This document shows positions 1-6,898 of a stretch of 47,129 nucleotides of DNA, piece after piece. A program made the position numbers and the translations under genes. The notes beneath the pieces are model-generated. The model was given only the letters and a program-made list of their open reading frames with translations. It was not told where the DNA came from and made no database searches. The DNA is from Cohnella thermotolerans DSM 17683 (lineage in GTDB: Bacteria > Bacillota > Bacilli > Paenibacillales > Paenibacillaceae): NCBI RefSeq assembly GCF_000429825.1, contig NZ_AUCP01000055.1, positions 1-47,129 on the forward strand, written 5' to 3'. Every line of letters begins with the position of its first letter. Within the stretch, counting starts at the first letter, position 1.

Positions 1-281
1 GTTTTGACGATGTCACCGCCGTTTTGAGCCTGCCGGAAAAGTACCGTAAGCGCTTGAGAACGACAAACAGCGTAGAACGTCTGAATGAGGAAGTTCGCCG
101 CCGGGAACGCGTGATTCGCATTTTTCCCAACCGGGAATCCGTCATTCGACTCATCGGTGCACTACTCATGGAACAGGACGAGAAATGGGCTTCCGGCAAG
201 AAGTACCTCGATATGGTCGAATACCTGGAATGGCGTGAAAGCCGGCCAAAATCTGTCTCGAAAGTAACCCGAATCATGTAG
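1..281 (+). CDS. IS256-family transposase, C-terminal fragment (truncated by window edge)
   Basis: The frame is open from base 3 to a TAG stop at 279-281 and encodes the last ~92 residues of a mutator/IS256-type DDE transposase. The run VLSLPEKYRKRLRTTNSVER followed by LNEEVRRRERVIRIFPN is the family's typical C-terminal block around the catalytic Glu. RLIGALLMEQDEKW and the KYLDM motif are also characteristic of the C-terminus. The true start lies to the left of the window. The apparent start at 24 is an internal TTG, so it should not be used. This copy may be intact outside the window. It lies beside a degraded IS66 element, which marks this edge as an insertion hot spot. Confidence 0.9.
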   Translation, partial: FDDVTAVLSLPEKYRKRLRTTNSVERLNEEVRRRERVIRIFPNRESVIRLIGALLMEQDEKWASGKKYLDMVEYLEWRESRPKSVSKVTRIM

Positions 282-295
282 CCCATTCTAGCTGA

Positions 296-320
296 GGGAT
301 TTTACACATAAATTTGGACT
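296..320 (+). repeat. Putative right terminal inverted repeat of the IS256-family element
   Basis: About 15 bp after the transposase stop lies GGGATTTTACACATAAATTT followed by GGACT. IS256-family ends often carry a TTTACACATAA-like block, so this is probably the right end of the element. The left end is outside the window, so the pairing cannot be confirmed. Confidence 0.4.
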
Positions 321-861
321 TGATCGTATTAATTTTAGTCCATCATCTAAGAAATCCGTATTTGTTTGTTTTATCTCCGTTCTTTGTTTATAGAGACGCT
401 ATGACAAAGGAATTTGTTTCGCAAAACCAAATGAAATTGAAATATTTTTAATAAATAGAAAAAAAGGGTGTTCCTTAAAATGCAACTGGAACCGCATATA
501 TATGCGGTTCCATCGAACTATGCTTAAAATTTAATGGGAGTGCAACGTAATTGTTTGTGAAGCTATGCTTCCTGTGGCAGGACTTTTTGTTACCGAGCCG
601 GTTGAATCAACTGTGTACGGTAAGATAAAAATACCCAAAATGATCAAACGGATTTCCCCAAAAAAATCGTGCATTTTTCCCCATCATCGTCGTGAGGAAT
701 TTTTACCGTTCTTTCATGAGCGCATGCTTCATCCGGTAGCTCTCGCCTTCGAATACGAGAGCTCAATATGGTCGGTTTGCAGCCGCTTCAAGGGTAAGCT
801 CCAAATACTTACACCTTTGGACGACATAACCGCCATGAGATAATCTTCCTCAGAAAATACC
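321..861. other. Gene-free AT-rich stretch
   Basis: This stretch has no recognisable gene. Composition is clearly more AT-rich than the rest of the window. A 92-codon open frame at 565-843 has no recognisable motif and no good ribosome site, and I do not accept it. The one notable structure is the palindrome at 487-512. Confidence 0.6.
487..512. repeat. 26-bp perfect palindrome
   Basis: The half-site TGGAACCGCATAT is followed directly by its exact reverse complement ATATGCGGTTCCA, with no spacer. It could form a cruciform or RNA hairpin, or be a site for a dimeric protein. There is no T-run immediately on either side, so it is not a convincing terminator. Confidence 0.75.
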
Positions 862-1352
862 GCGAGGCAAGACTGCTCTGGGAAGCACGTATCGAGACCT
901 TCCGGGCGAGTGGACAAACCGCGTTGGCGTGGTGTGAAGCCAATCAAGTCAATTGTCGTCAGCTCTATTCCTGGATGCGTAAACTAAATGGCGCTCCGGC
1001 GTCTGCGGCAACAGAAGCCAAGTGGGTCACGGTTCAGTCAGAACAACCGTTGGCGGTGGAGGCGGAACCGTTGGTTGTTCGAATCGGTACGGCGACGATT
1101 GAAGTTAAACCAGGCTTCAACGCTCTCCTCTTCCGTAGTTCGAGTTCCAGAGGACACATGTTAAACGAACTTAGTGAAGAATTTAACCTTGACCTGTTCG
1201 CCCCCTGCCTCTTTGCGTTCTGCAACCGCCAACGGAACAAACTGAAAATCCTTCGCTGGAATCACAACGGCTTCTGGCTGTACTGCTTGACGGCCTAAAG
1301 CTTGAGCAACGTCAGGCGCATCGCCAAGTTTGTCGCCGTATATCCTGCAACT
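862..1352 (+). pseudogene. IS66-family remnant: TnpA joined to a gutted TnpB
   Basis: Reading from about 862, the frame contains WEARIETFRASGQTALAWCE, then ANQVNCRQLYSWMRKLN. This is the helix-turn-helix accessory protein TnpA (OrfA) of IS66 elements. After VRIGTATIEVKPGFN the TnpA end and the TnpB start are missing. The frame runs on into FAPCLFAFCNRQRNKLKILR and WNHNGFWLY, the signature of TnpB (OrfB), and stops at 1298. In another frame at about 1288-1345, LDGLKLEQRQAHRQV matches the TnpB C-terminus, so the middle of TnpB is also deleted. No TnpC (DDE transposase) follows. The element cannot move by itself and records at least two deletions. Confidence 0.8.
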
Positions 1353-1367
1353 GCATGATCAATACTA

Positions 1368-2129
1368 ATGTTACGTATAATTTTAGTCGGCTTGAGCCGG
1401 TCGTTTCGTAAAAATAAGCAGAAAGCGGTGAATCCGATGGACGCCTGCATTAATATGAGAGTGATGACCTACGGTATACGACACGGAAAAGGCATGGACG
1501 GGAAAACCAATTTGCGCCGCATAGCAAAAGAGATTGCGGAAGCACATCCGGATGTTGTTACCCTGCAGGGGGTTGACCGTTTTTCACCTCGCAGCGGCTT
1601 TCAAGATCAGTTGAACAGGCTATCTAAACAGCTCGGAATGTATTCCTGTTTCTCTCCAAGCGTAAACCTCCTCATCGTCCAATACGGTAATGCCATTCTA
1701 AGTCGCTATCCGATTATTGCAAAAAAAATTCAGTATATCGGCGGGTTGATAGAACGAAGGAGTATCCTAACGGCGAGACTGCAAATAGGAGAGGAGACGG
1801 TCATTGTATTAAATACCCATTTGGGGGTACATACAAAGGAACGGATGAAGCAGGTCCCGATTCTTTTGGAAGTTTTAAACAAGTTGGAACGGCCAGCGAT
1901 TATAACTGGGGACTTTAATATGGAGATGGATGATCCTTTGATGAAACGATTTAACAACCATTGGCAAAAAATTGTGTTACAAAATAAGTTCCCAACAGTT
2001 GAGAATGGCAGAGAGATCGACCATATCTTTGTAAACATGCCGACAGAACAGGCCATAGCCAAGGTATATCCTTCCATCGTATCGGATCACTATCCGGTCA
2101 TTGCAGAGATTCGTTGGAAATCCGATTGA
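1368..2129 (+). CDS. Endonuclease/exonuclease/phosphatase-fold protein with altered metal-site residues
   Basis: This 253-residue protein (shorter if the ATG at 1437 is used) belongs to the EEP superfamily, the Mg2+-dependent phosphodiesterase/phosphatase fold. Visible family blocks are MRVMTYGIRHGKGMDGK, QYGNAILSRYPI, NTHLGVH, the metal and catalytic motif GDFN, and the C-terminal SDHYPVIAEI with the catalytic His. Two positions are odd. The N-terminal Asn usual in 'TYNI.HG' is Gly (TYGIRHG), and the metal-binding Glu usual in 'LQEVDR' is Gly (LQGVDR). The enzyme may therefore be inactive or weak. There is no signal peptide or membrane segment. It stands alone between the IS debris and the convergent vanZ-like gene. 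The substrate is unknown. Confidence 0.82.
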   Translation: MLRIILVGLSRSFRKNKQKAVNPMDACINMRVMTYGIRHGKGMDGKTNLRRIAKEIAEAHPDVVTLQGVDRFSPRSGFQDQLNRLSKQLGMYSCFSPSVNLLIVQYGNAILSRYPIIAKKIQYIGGLIERRSILTARLQIGEETVIVLNTHLGVHTKERMKQVPILLEVLNKLERPAIITGDFNMEMDDPLMKRFNNHWQKIVLQNKFPTVENGREIDHIFVNMPTEQAIAKVYPSIVSDHYPVIAEIRWKSD

Positions 2130-2160
2130 GAGATGCGATGTCGCATCCTTCCACTCAATC
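2124..2160 (+). repeat. Nested inverted repeat at the 3' end of the EEP gene
   Basis: GATTGAG at 2124-2130 pairs with CTCAATC at 2154-2160. Inside it GATGCGA (2132-2138) pairs with TCGCATC (2141-2147). The structure overlaps the stop codon. No T-run follows, so it may be an RNA-stabilising hairpin or a weak terminator. Confidence 0.45.
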
Positions 2161-2455
2161 CATAGATGCAGCTCGCCCCTGATGCCGCCGCTTCCGCTTT
2201 ATCGCCTTGGACCTGAGCAAGTCCGTTTATCGGCTTTATTCGAAGCGAAATTAATAATCCCTCGCTTGCAACATGAGGGGAAGTGGAACGACCCGGGGGT
2301 TTATCTTTTTGAAGAAACGGTGAACCGAAGCGGAAGGTTAGTGGGGGAAGCGCTCCGGGAAGAACGCTCCTTCCGGGGGAGGATCTCCGGCGAGCTCGGG
2401 ATCGTCACGAGCGGCCTTGCTCGCCGAATCTGCAAATTCGTGGGGATATCGTTCG
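2130..2455. other. Gene-free stretch between convergent genes
   Basis: Open frames exist here only because of high GC. None shows a motif or ribosome site that I can support. Apart from the inverted repeat at its left end I see nothing in it. Confidence 0.5.
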
Positions 2456-2986
2456 TCAGCGCTGCCATGCGGACCGGGAGCGGACTTTGCCAAGACGGCG
2501 GAACAAACGGGATAACGCGTAGCCTATGATAAGGCCCAGCATGCCGCCGGTCAGATCGACGATGACGTCCTGATAGGTCGGCGTGCGCGCCGGCGAGAAG
2601 CGCTGGTTCCATTCGTCCAGCATCGCGACGAGCCATACGGTGAGCAGCGACAATCCGGCCACAGCCGGCGTCCGAATGCGGAACATCCGCAGAACGAGCG
2701 CGGTCGCGACGGCCAATACGGCATAGACGAACAGATGAGCGCTCTTCCGAAACAAAAACTCGATGAAGCCGAACGGGTTGACGTCCCTCCTGTATTCTTT
2801 CCCGTCGTAACGGATATCCAGTTTGGGTAACACCTTTTCCGCTTTTTCCACCGTTAGGGTCCGTTGTAAAAAAGGCTGGATCGTCTGCACCCTGTAAGGC
2901 TGCGAGGAGAGTGTAAAAATGCCTATGATGACCCCGCACAGCAGGACGAGCGCCGCGCACCGTCCCCATATCTTCCGATTCTCCAT
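2456..2986 (-). CDS. VanZ-like membrane protein
   Basis: This 176-residue protein has a hydrophobic N-terminal segment (CAALVLLCGVIIGIFTLSSQ, residues ~10-30). Two or three further membrane helices follow, around HLFVYAVLAVATALVL, GLSLLTVWLVAML and GGMLGLIIGYAL. VanZ-family hallmarks are FIEFLFRKSAHLFVY, DEWNQRFSPARTPTYQDV and the following Asp-Gly-Gly helix. VanZ of Tn1546 gives low-level teicoplanin resistance, but most family members have no known role. The gene starts 24 bp after kinase K1 on the same strand and is probably the last gene of the lasso peptide operon. Self-protection or membrane adaptation is possible but only inferred. The start ATG at 2986 has GGAAGGAAG upstream. Confidence 0.82.
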   Translation of the reverse strand: MENRKIWGRCAALVLLCGVIIGIFTLSSQPYRVQTIQPFLQRTLTVEKAEKVLPKLDIRYDGKEYRRDVNPFGFIEFLFRKSAHLFVYAVLAVATALVLRMFRIRTPAVAGLSLLTVWLVAMLDEWNQRFSPARTPTYQDVIVDLTGGMLGLIIGYALSRLFRRLGKVRSRSAWQR

Positions 2987-3010
2987 ATTCCGATCGCTTC
3001 CTTCCCGCTC

Positions 3011-3946
3011 CTATTGCTGCGGAATCTTCTCCCCTTCTTCAGCCGTTTGCAAAATAAGCGACACCAGATCGTGAACCGCAAATCCCGCGGCCGGCCTGCT
3101 TAGCCGATACATGCCGACCCGTCCGGCAATCGCTGCGGAGGTCGCGAAGTGCCACCGCTCCAGTCCCCACGGAGGGATCAGAAACCGGCGGAACGTATGA
3201 TATTGGAGCGTCGGCAACCGCGTAAGACCTTGAAGCGGCCGAATGTCCGCGTTGCCCGCGTCCGTTATCGTCAATTCGAAAACGCCGGCCAGAGGAACGG
3301 GGGCGCTGCAGAATCGGGCCGGTACGGGCACCGCATATTTGGACTCATAAATCGGAACGTAACGATCCGCTTCCATCCCCAGCCCATCCAGACTCTCCAG
3401 CCAGAGCTTCTGCTGCGGATAGGCCGGCAAAGCGATGGGAGCCCGGTCGCGCCTAACCGAAACGGCGATGACATCGTCGCTGAGAAGGGGATAGCCGAGG
3501 TTGACAAAAGCGGCGGCCAGCGTCGACTTCCCCGCACCGGAGTCGCCCACGAACGCATAAGCTTTGCCGTCAATGACAACGGCGCTTCCGTGAAGCGGCA
3601 GCGTCTGCCGTTGAATCAGCAGCGCCCCTATGCAGGTACCGAGCAAGTACAGCCGGATGGCGCTCTCATCCGCTCCCGGTGCCGGATGAACGCCGATCCG
3701 GTTCCCTCCCCGAATGCTGAAGACGGCCGTATCCGGGACACGCAGCAACAATTCATCCCCGCGAAACGCGTAGTAATCGTCGCCGCTCTCGCGCGCACTC
3801 CAGGCTTCCGACAAGTCCGTCAGACGAATGGTCGCGTCCGCCGCGGACTCCTGATCCGCAGCGGGAAGAAGCTCCCGCAGCGGGATTTCGCTGGCCAGCC
3901 TAAGTCCGAACGCCTGATATACCGTTTGCGTGTCGCAAGCGATCAT
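3011..3946 (-). CDS. Lasso peptide precursor kinase K1 (HPr kinase-like)
   Basis: This protein of about 311 residues has an HPr-kinase/phosphorylase-type nucleotide site: the P-loop GDSGAGKST (near residue 150), preceded by LPLHGSAVVIDGKAYAF, with LLSDDVIAV downstream. In paeninodin-type lasso clusters such kinases phosphorylate the C-terminal Ser of the precursor. The neighbouring precursor A1 ends in Ser. Start: ATG 3946 (or GTG 3955) lines up with the start of paralogue K2 ('YQAFGLRLASEIPL' versus 'HRAFGLRISSRIPL'). The longer frame to 4033 would run through the stem-loop at 3999-4026 and is rejected. The gene lies about 110 bp after A1 and 24 bp before the VanZ-like gene. Function is inferred from family and context. 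Confidence 0.85.
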   Translation of the reverse strand: MIACDTQTVYQAFGLRLASEIPLRELLPAADQESAADATIRLTDLSEAWSARESGDDYYAFRGDELLLRVPDTAVFSIRGGNRIGVHPAPGADESAIRLYLLGTCIGALLIQRQTLPLHGSAVVIDGKAYAFVGDSGAGKSTLAAAFVNLGYPLLSDDVIAVSVRRDRAPIALPAYPQQKLWLESLDGLGMEADRYVPIYESKYAVPVPARFCSAPVPLAGVFELTITDAGNADIRPLQGLTRLPTLQYHTFRRFLIPPWGLERWHFATSAAIAGRVGMYRLSRPAAGFAVHDLVSLILQTAEEGEKIPQQ

Positions 3947-3998
3947 TATCCTCACCCGTTTCCAATGCAGATTGACAACACGATGCAAGAGGAGGAAA

Positions 3999-4026
3999 GC
4001 CCCTGTACGCCGAGACGCACAGGGGC
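3999..4026 (-). terminator. Stem-loop between lasso precursor A1 and kinase K1
   Basis: GCCCCTGT (3999-4006) pairs perfectly with ACAGGGGC (4019-4026) around a 12-nt loop. On the minus strand it is followed by CTTTCCTCCTCTT, pyrimidine-rich but not a clean T-run. It probably acts as a partial terminator or mRNA-stabilising hairpin that makes precursor mRNA more abundant than kinase mRNA. A similar structure occurs at the second cassette. Confidence 0.6.
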
Positions 4027-4054
4027 CGTTCATATAGATCCTCCGATGAGACGT

Positions 4055-4195
4055 TTACGAGGCATGGGGATGACCGTTATTGTGGCCTTTCCCGTTTTTA
4101 TCGGGGTAGATGCCGTTAGGCCCGCCCATCGTCTGGCTGGCGTCGAGCACTTCCAGAACCGGCTGCAGCCATTCGTTCTTCGCTTGCTTCTCCAT
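4055..4195 (-). CDS. Lasso peptide precursor A1
   Basis: This is a 46-codon gene found by reading the minus strand. A very strong ribosome site (AAGGAGGTGA, about 6 nt from the ATG) precedes it. The leader MEKQAKNEWLQPVLEVLDAS plus QTM has the W-x-x-P-x-L-E recognition pattern of Firmicute lasso leaders and Thr at the penultimate position. The predicted core begins GGPNGIYPD: Gly1, with Asp9 as the acceptor for a nine-residue macrolactam, matching the 'xGPxxxxPD' ring of paeninodin. The tail is KNGKGHNNGHPHAS, rich in His and ending in Ser, the expected kinase target. Cyclase C1 ends 45 bp upstream and kinase K1 follows. Core start and ring are predictions from family rules. Confidence 0.88.
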   Translation of the reverse strand: MEKQAKNEWLQPVLEVLDASQTMGGPNGIYPDKNGKGHNNGHPHAS

Positions 4196-4240
4196 ATCGT
4201 CTCACCTCCTTTCAGTAGCCGATCTTCCCCGGCCGATCCG

Positions 4241-6181
4241 CTACGAGAATTGCCGCAGGAACCGGCCGACGATCAAGCCTTGCATCAAAATCCGCGCATC
4301 CGGATCGTAGGCCTGCTCCGGCTTGGGCGCCGGGCCGATGATCGAGAGCGATCGCTTGATTTGATTCACGTTCACATAATGCGATACGGCGGGATCGCGG
4401 CAAAGCTGCTGCAATTCGTTCGTGAAAGCGCGCCAGCAGGGAATCATCCGATGGATCCAGTCGGCTCCTTGCACGCCCCGCACGCGTTGATTGAGGCGGA
4501 TCGAGTCGGGCAAATAGCCTGCGGTCGACCTTCGAATGAGCGACCGGTCCATTCCGTCCTGAACATACTGTTCGATCGGCAGCGACAGGCAGAATCGAAC
4601 GACTCTCGGATCGCTCGTCGGATCCCTCTCCCATATCGCATAGCGCAAGGAAAATTTGGTAATGGATGTCCCCTGGTGATTGGAGGCCGCCAAATTTCCG
4701 AATTGGTCCGCTCTCGCCGCGAACTCGTCGAACGGGAATTCGGCCAATCCGACGTCGCGGTTTCGAAGCTTCTCGAACACGTTCGTCCTTCGCGCCAAAT
4801 CCGGGTCGATCAGTTGCGGCTGAACCGGCTGCTTGGCGGCGCCCGCAAACCGTCCGGCCAGGCCGGGATAAGCCGTCTTGGCAATGAAGCGCAGCAAACG
4901 GGATCTGCCTATGCCCATTCGTTTGCCGTAGCGTTTCAACTCCCGGTATAACCGAACCCATCTGAGCTTTCGAAGCAGTCTGGCATAGTAGTCAGGGGCG
5001 GGTCCCCACGACACGGAATAATTCCCGCGCGCTCCCGTCAACAAAACGCCGACTTCGCTCGCAGCCGCCCGTTCGAGAATGCCTTTGATCCAGAACGAAT
5101 TTTCGAAAAACTTGTACGGCGCTTCCATCAGTTCCAGCAAATCGTCTACTTCCCCAAACGAGTTGCGATCCGGGAAATCCAGATAATTTTCCGATATATT
5201 TCCGATGTGCGAAGCCACCGACTTGATATAAGGACTTTCGTCGGCGGCCATTCTTTTCGGCGTCCAATCGGTAAAATCCGCGGGAGGAACGTAGCTGTAG
5301 GCATGCAGCGTTTTCCCTGCGCTGCGCAATGGAGCCGCGGCGAAGGCGATGACCGCGCCGGAGTCCAGGCCTCCGCTCAAGCTGGCGCCGACCTGCCGGA
5401 ACGTCCTAAGCTTCGACGCGACGGCTTGCCGGAAAACGTCCCGGAACGCTTCTTCGTATTCTCCGTTCGACCGAAGGCGAAGCTTGCGTTCGGGCTCCGC
5501 CAATGTCCCGTATTGCTTCAGCGTCAGCTTCCCCTCCTCGATCGTCAGCGAGTGGGCCGGCGGAATCTGCTCGATCCCGCGGTACACCGTGGAATGAACG
5601 TCGACCGAATCCAGAATGATCGGAATGGCCAGAAATTCGGCAAGCCACGACTCGTTCAATTCCTTCGCGGCTCCGGGCAGAGCGAGCAGCGGACGCATCG
5701 CCGTGCAGAACGCGAATCTCCTGCCGTCGCGGCGATAATACAAGGTCCGGCTCCCCAACAGGTCGCGCGCCGCGAACAGGCGGCGCTTCCTCCGGTCCCA
5801 GACGGCGAAGGCAAAATCGCCGATCAGGTATTGAGGAGCCTCCTCTTCCCATCTGCGATAAGCCTCCAATATCAGCTCGGCGTCGGTCATCCGCGCCCGC
5901 CGTTCCCGTTCGATCCGCAGCCTGTCGAACAGTTCCTCCCGATTGTCGACGATCGCGTCCGCAGCGATGGCCAGCTGATCTCGCTCGTCGTATAGAGGCA
6001 ATCGCTCGTGTCTGGACTCGGGCGTGATCCACTGGGCCCGGCATCCCAGGAAGACGGGACCTTCCTGCCAGACTCCCGTCTCGTCGGCCGGATAGATTCG
6101 CAAAGCTTCCATTAACCTGCTGCCGTCCTCCGGGGATGCGGCTTCCCCGCCGCAGCACAAAATACCGGCTATAGCGCTCAT
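4241..6181 (-). CDS. Lasso peptide cyclase C1 (asparagine synthetase B-like)
   Basis: This 646-residue enzyme adenylates the side-chain carboxylate of the core Asp and closes the isopeptide bond to residue 1. Residues ~1-200 form a class-II glutamine amidotransferase-like domain with GDFAFAVWDRRKRRLFAARD. It starts MSAIAGI, so the catalytic Cys2 of true asparagine synthetases is missing, consistent with the lasso role. The synthetase domain has the PP-loop SLSGGLDSGAV. EAPYKFFENSFWIKG and LLTGARGNYSVSWG are shared almost word for word with C2. The start ATG 6181 gives the same N-terminus as C2 (MSAIAGI versus MSALAGI). It lies directly upstream of A1, so it is presumed to serve that precursor. 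Confidence 0.9.
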   Translation of the reverse strand: MSAIAGILCCGGEAASPEDGSRLMEALRIYPADETGVWQEGPVFLGCRAQWITPESRHERLPLYDERDQLAIAADAIVDNREELFDRLRIERERRARMTDAELILEAYRRWEEEAPQYLIGDFAFAVWDRRKRRLFAARDLLGSRTLYYRRDGRRFAFCTAMRPLLALPGAAKELNESWLAEFLAIPIILDSVDVHSTVYRGIEQIPPAHSLTIEEGKLTLKQYGTLAEPERKLRLRSNGEYEEAFRDVFRQAVASKLRTFRQVGASLSGGLDSGAVIAFAAAPLRSAGKTLHAYSYVPPADFTDWTPKRMAADESPYIKSVASHIGNISENYLDFPDRNSFGEVDDLLELMEAPYKFFENSFWIKGILERAAASEVGVLLTGARGNYSVSWGPAPDYYARLLRKLRWVRLYRELKRYGKRMGIGRSRLLRFIAKTAYPGLAGRFAGAAKQPVQPQLIDPDLARRTNVFEKLRNRDVGLAEFPFDEFAARADQFGNLAASNHQGTSITKFSLRYAIWERDPTSDPRVVRFCLSLPIEQYVQDGMDRSLIRRSTAGYLPDSIRLNQRVRGVQGADWIHRMIPCWRAFTNELQQLCRDPAVSHYVNVNQIKRSLSIIGPAPKPEQAYDPDARILMQGLIVGRFLRQFS

Positions 6182-6286
6182 CTTGTGGCCTTCGATCCGC
6201 CTCCTTTCGATCTTCGGGCGCAGGCGCGGCCTTCGGACGCTATGATAGAATGGACGTACGCGCACGAGAGAAACGGAGGGGTAACC
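6182..6286. promoter_or_regulatory. Divergent control region between cyclase C1 and cysC
   Basis: These 105 bp separate two divergent genes. On the plus strand TATGAT (6241-6246) resembles a -10 box for cysC, and the overlapping minus-strand reading contains TATCAT. I find no convincing -35 for either. A minus-strand AGGAGG at about 6200 is too far from the C1 ATG to be its main ribosome site. Confidence 0.3.
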
Positions 6287-6898
6287 TTGGATTCCAACAA
6301 CGGCAACATCGCTTGGCAACGCTCCAATCTCACCCGTCAAGACCGCCAACTGAAAAACCGTCATCCGAGCTGCGTTCTGTGGTTCACGGGATTGCCCGGT
6401 TCCGGAAAATCGACGCTTGCGTTTGCATTGGAACAAGAATTGTTCGCCCGGAATGTCTCGGCTTACGTATTGGACGGAGACAATATCCGGCACGGGCTGG
6501 GCCGCGATCTCGGATTTTCGGCCGACGACCGGAAGGAGAACGTCCGGAGAGTCGGCGAAGTCTCGAAGCTGTTCGTCGATGCCGGCCTGTTCGTGCTGGC
6601 TGCGCTCATCTCGCCGAACAGCTCCGACCGCCGGATGGTCCGGGAGATGTTCGAGCCGGGCGATTTTATCGAAATCTACGTCAGATGCTCGCTTACGGAA
6701 TGCGAGAAGCGGGACCCGAAAGGCTTGTACAAAAAGGCAAGAAACGGCCAAATCCCCAACTTCACCGGCATCGGCGCGAACTACGACGTCCCCGAGAGTC
6801 CCGACCTGGTGCTGGATACGGAGCAGCAGACGGTCCCCGAATCCGTCGCCGTCCTGATCCGATACCTGGAAGAACGGAACTATCTGACGCTCCGTTGA
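6287..6898 (+). CDS. cysC: Adenylylsulfate (APS) kinase
   Basis: The enzyme phosphorylates APS to PAPS, the sulfate donor of sulfotransferases. The 203-residue protein has the P-loop GLPGSGKST and the family signature DGDNIRHGLGRDLGFSADDR, followed by KENVRRVGEV. A typical C-terminus ends IRYLEERNYLTLR. The TTG at 6287 is the likely start: GGAGGGG lies 5-6 nt upstream, and NIAWQRSNLTRQDR is then placed as in other CysC proteins. The frame is open further up to 6185 but without motif support. It is the only plus-strand gene in the lasso/EPS block. Its 3' end overlaps that of the exporter gene by 19 bp. No ATP sulfurylase or PAPS reductase is nearby, so a role in supplying the sulfotransferase at 13747-14988 is more likely than sulfate assimilation, though this is inference. 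Confidence 0.92.
   Translation: MDSNNGNIAWQRSNLTRQDRQLKNRHPSCVLWFTGLPGSGKSTLAFALEQELFARNVSAYVLDGDNIRHGLGRDLGFSADDRKENVRRVGEVSKLFVDAGLFVLAALISPNSSDRRMVREMFEPGDFIEIYVRCSLTECEKRDPKGLYKKARNGQIPNFTGIGANYDVPESPDLVLDTEQQTVPESVAVLIRYLEERNYLTLR

Noticed and set aside
565..843. 92-codon plus-strand open frame
   Set aside because: No recognisable motif, no convincing ribosome site, and it lies in AT-rich IS debris.
4027..4054. Longer start of kinase K1 at 4033
   Set aside because: The extra residues are encoded by a perfect stem-loop, and the paralogue K2 starts at the internal position.
3149..4951. Long plus-strand open frame (600 codons)
   Set aside because: Antisense shadow of kinase K1, precursor A1 and cyclase C1 in GC-rich DNA; Arg/Pro/Gln-rich translation without domains.
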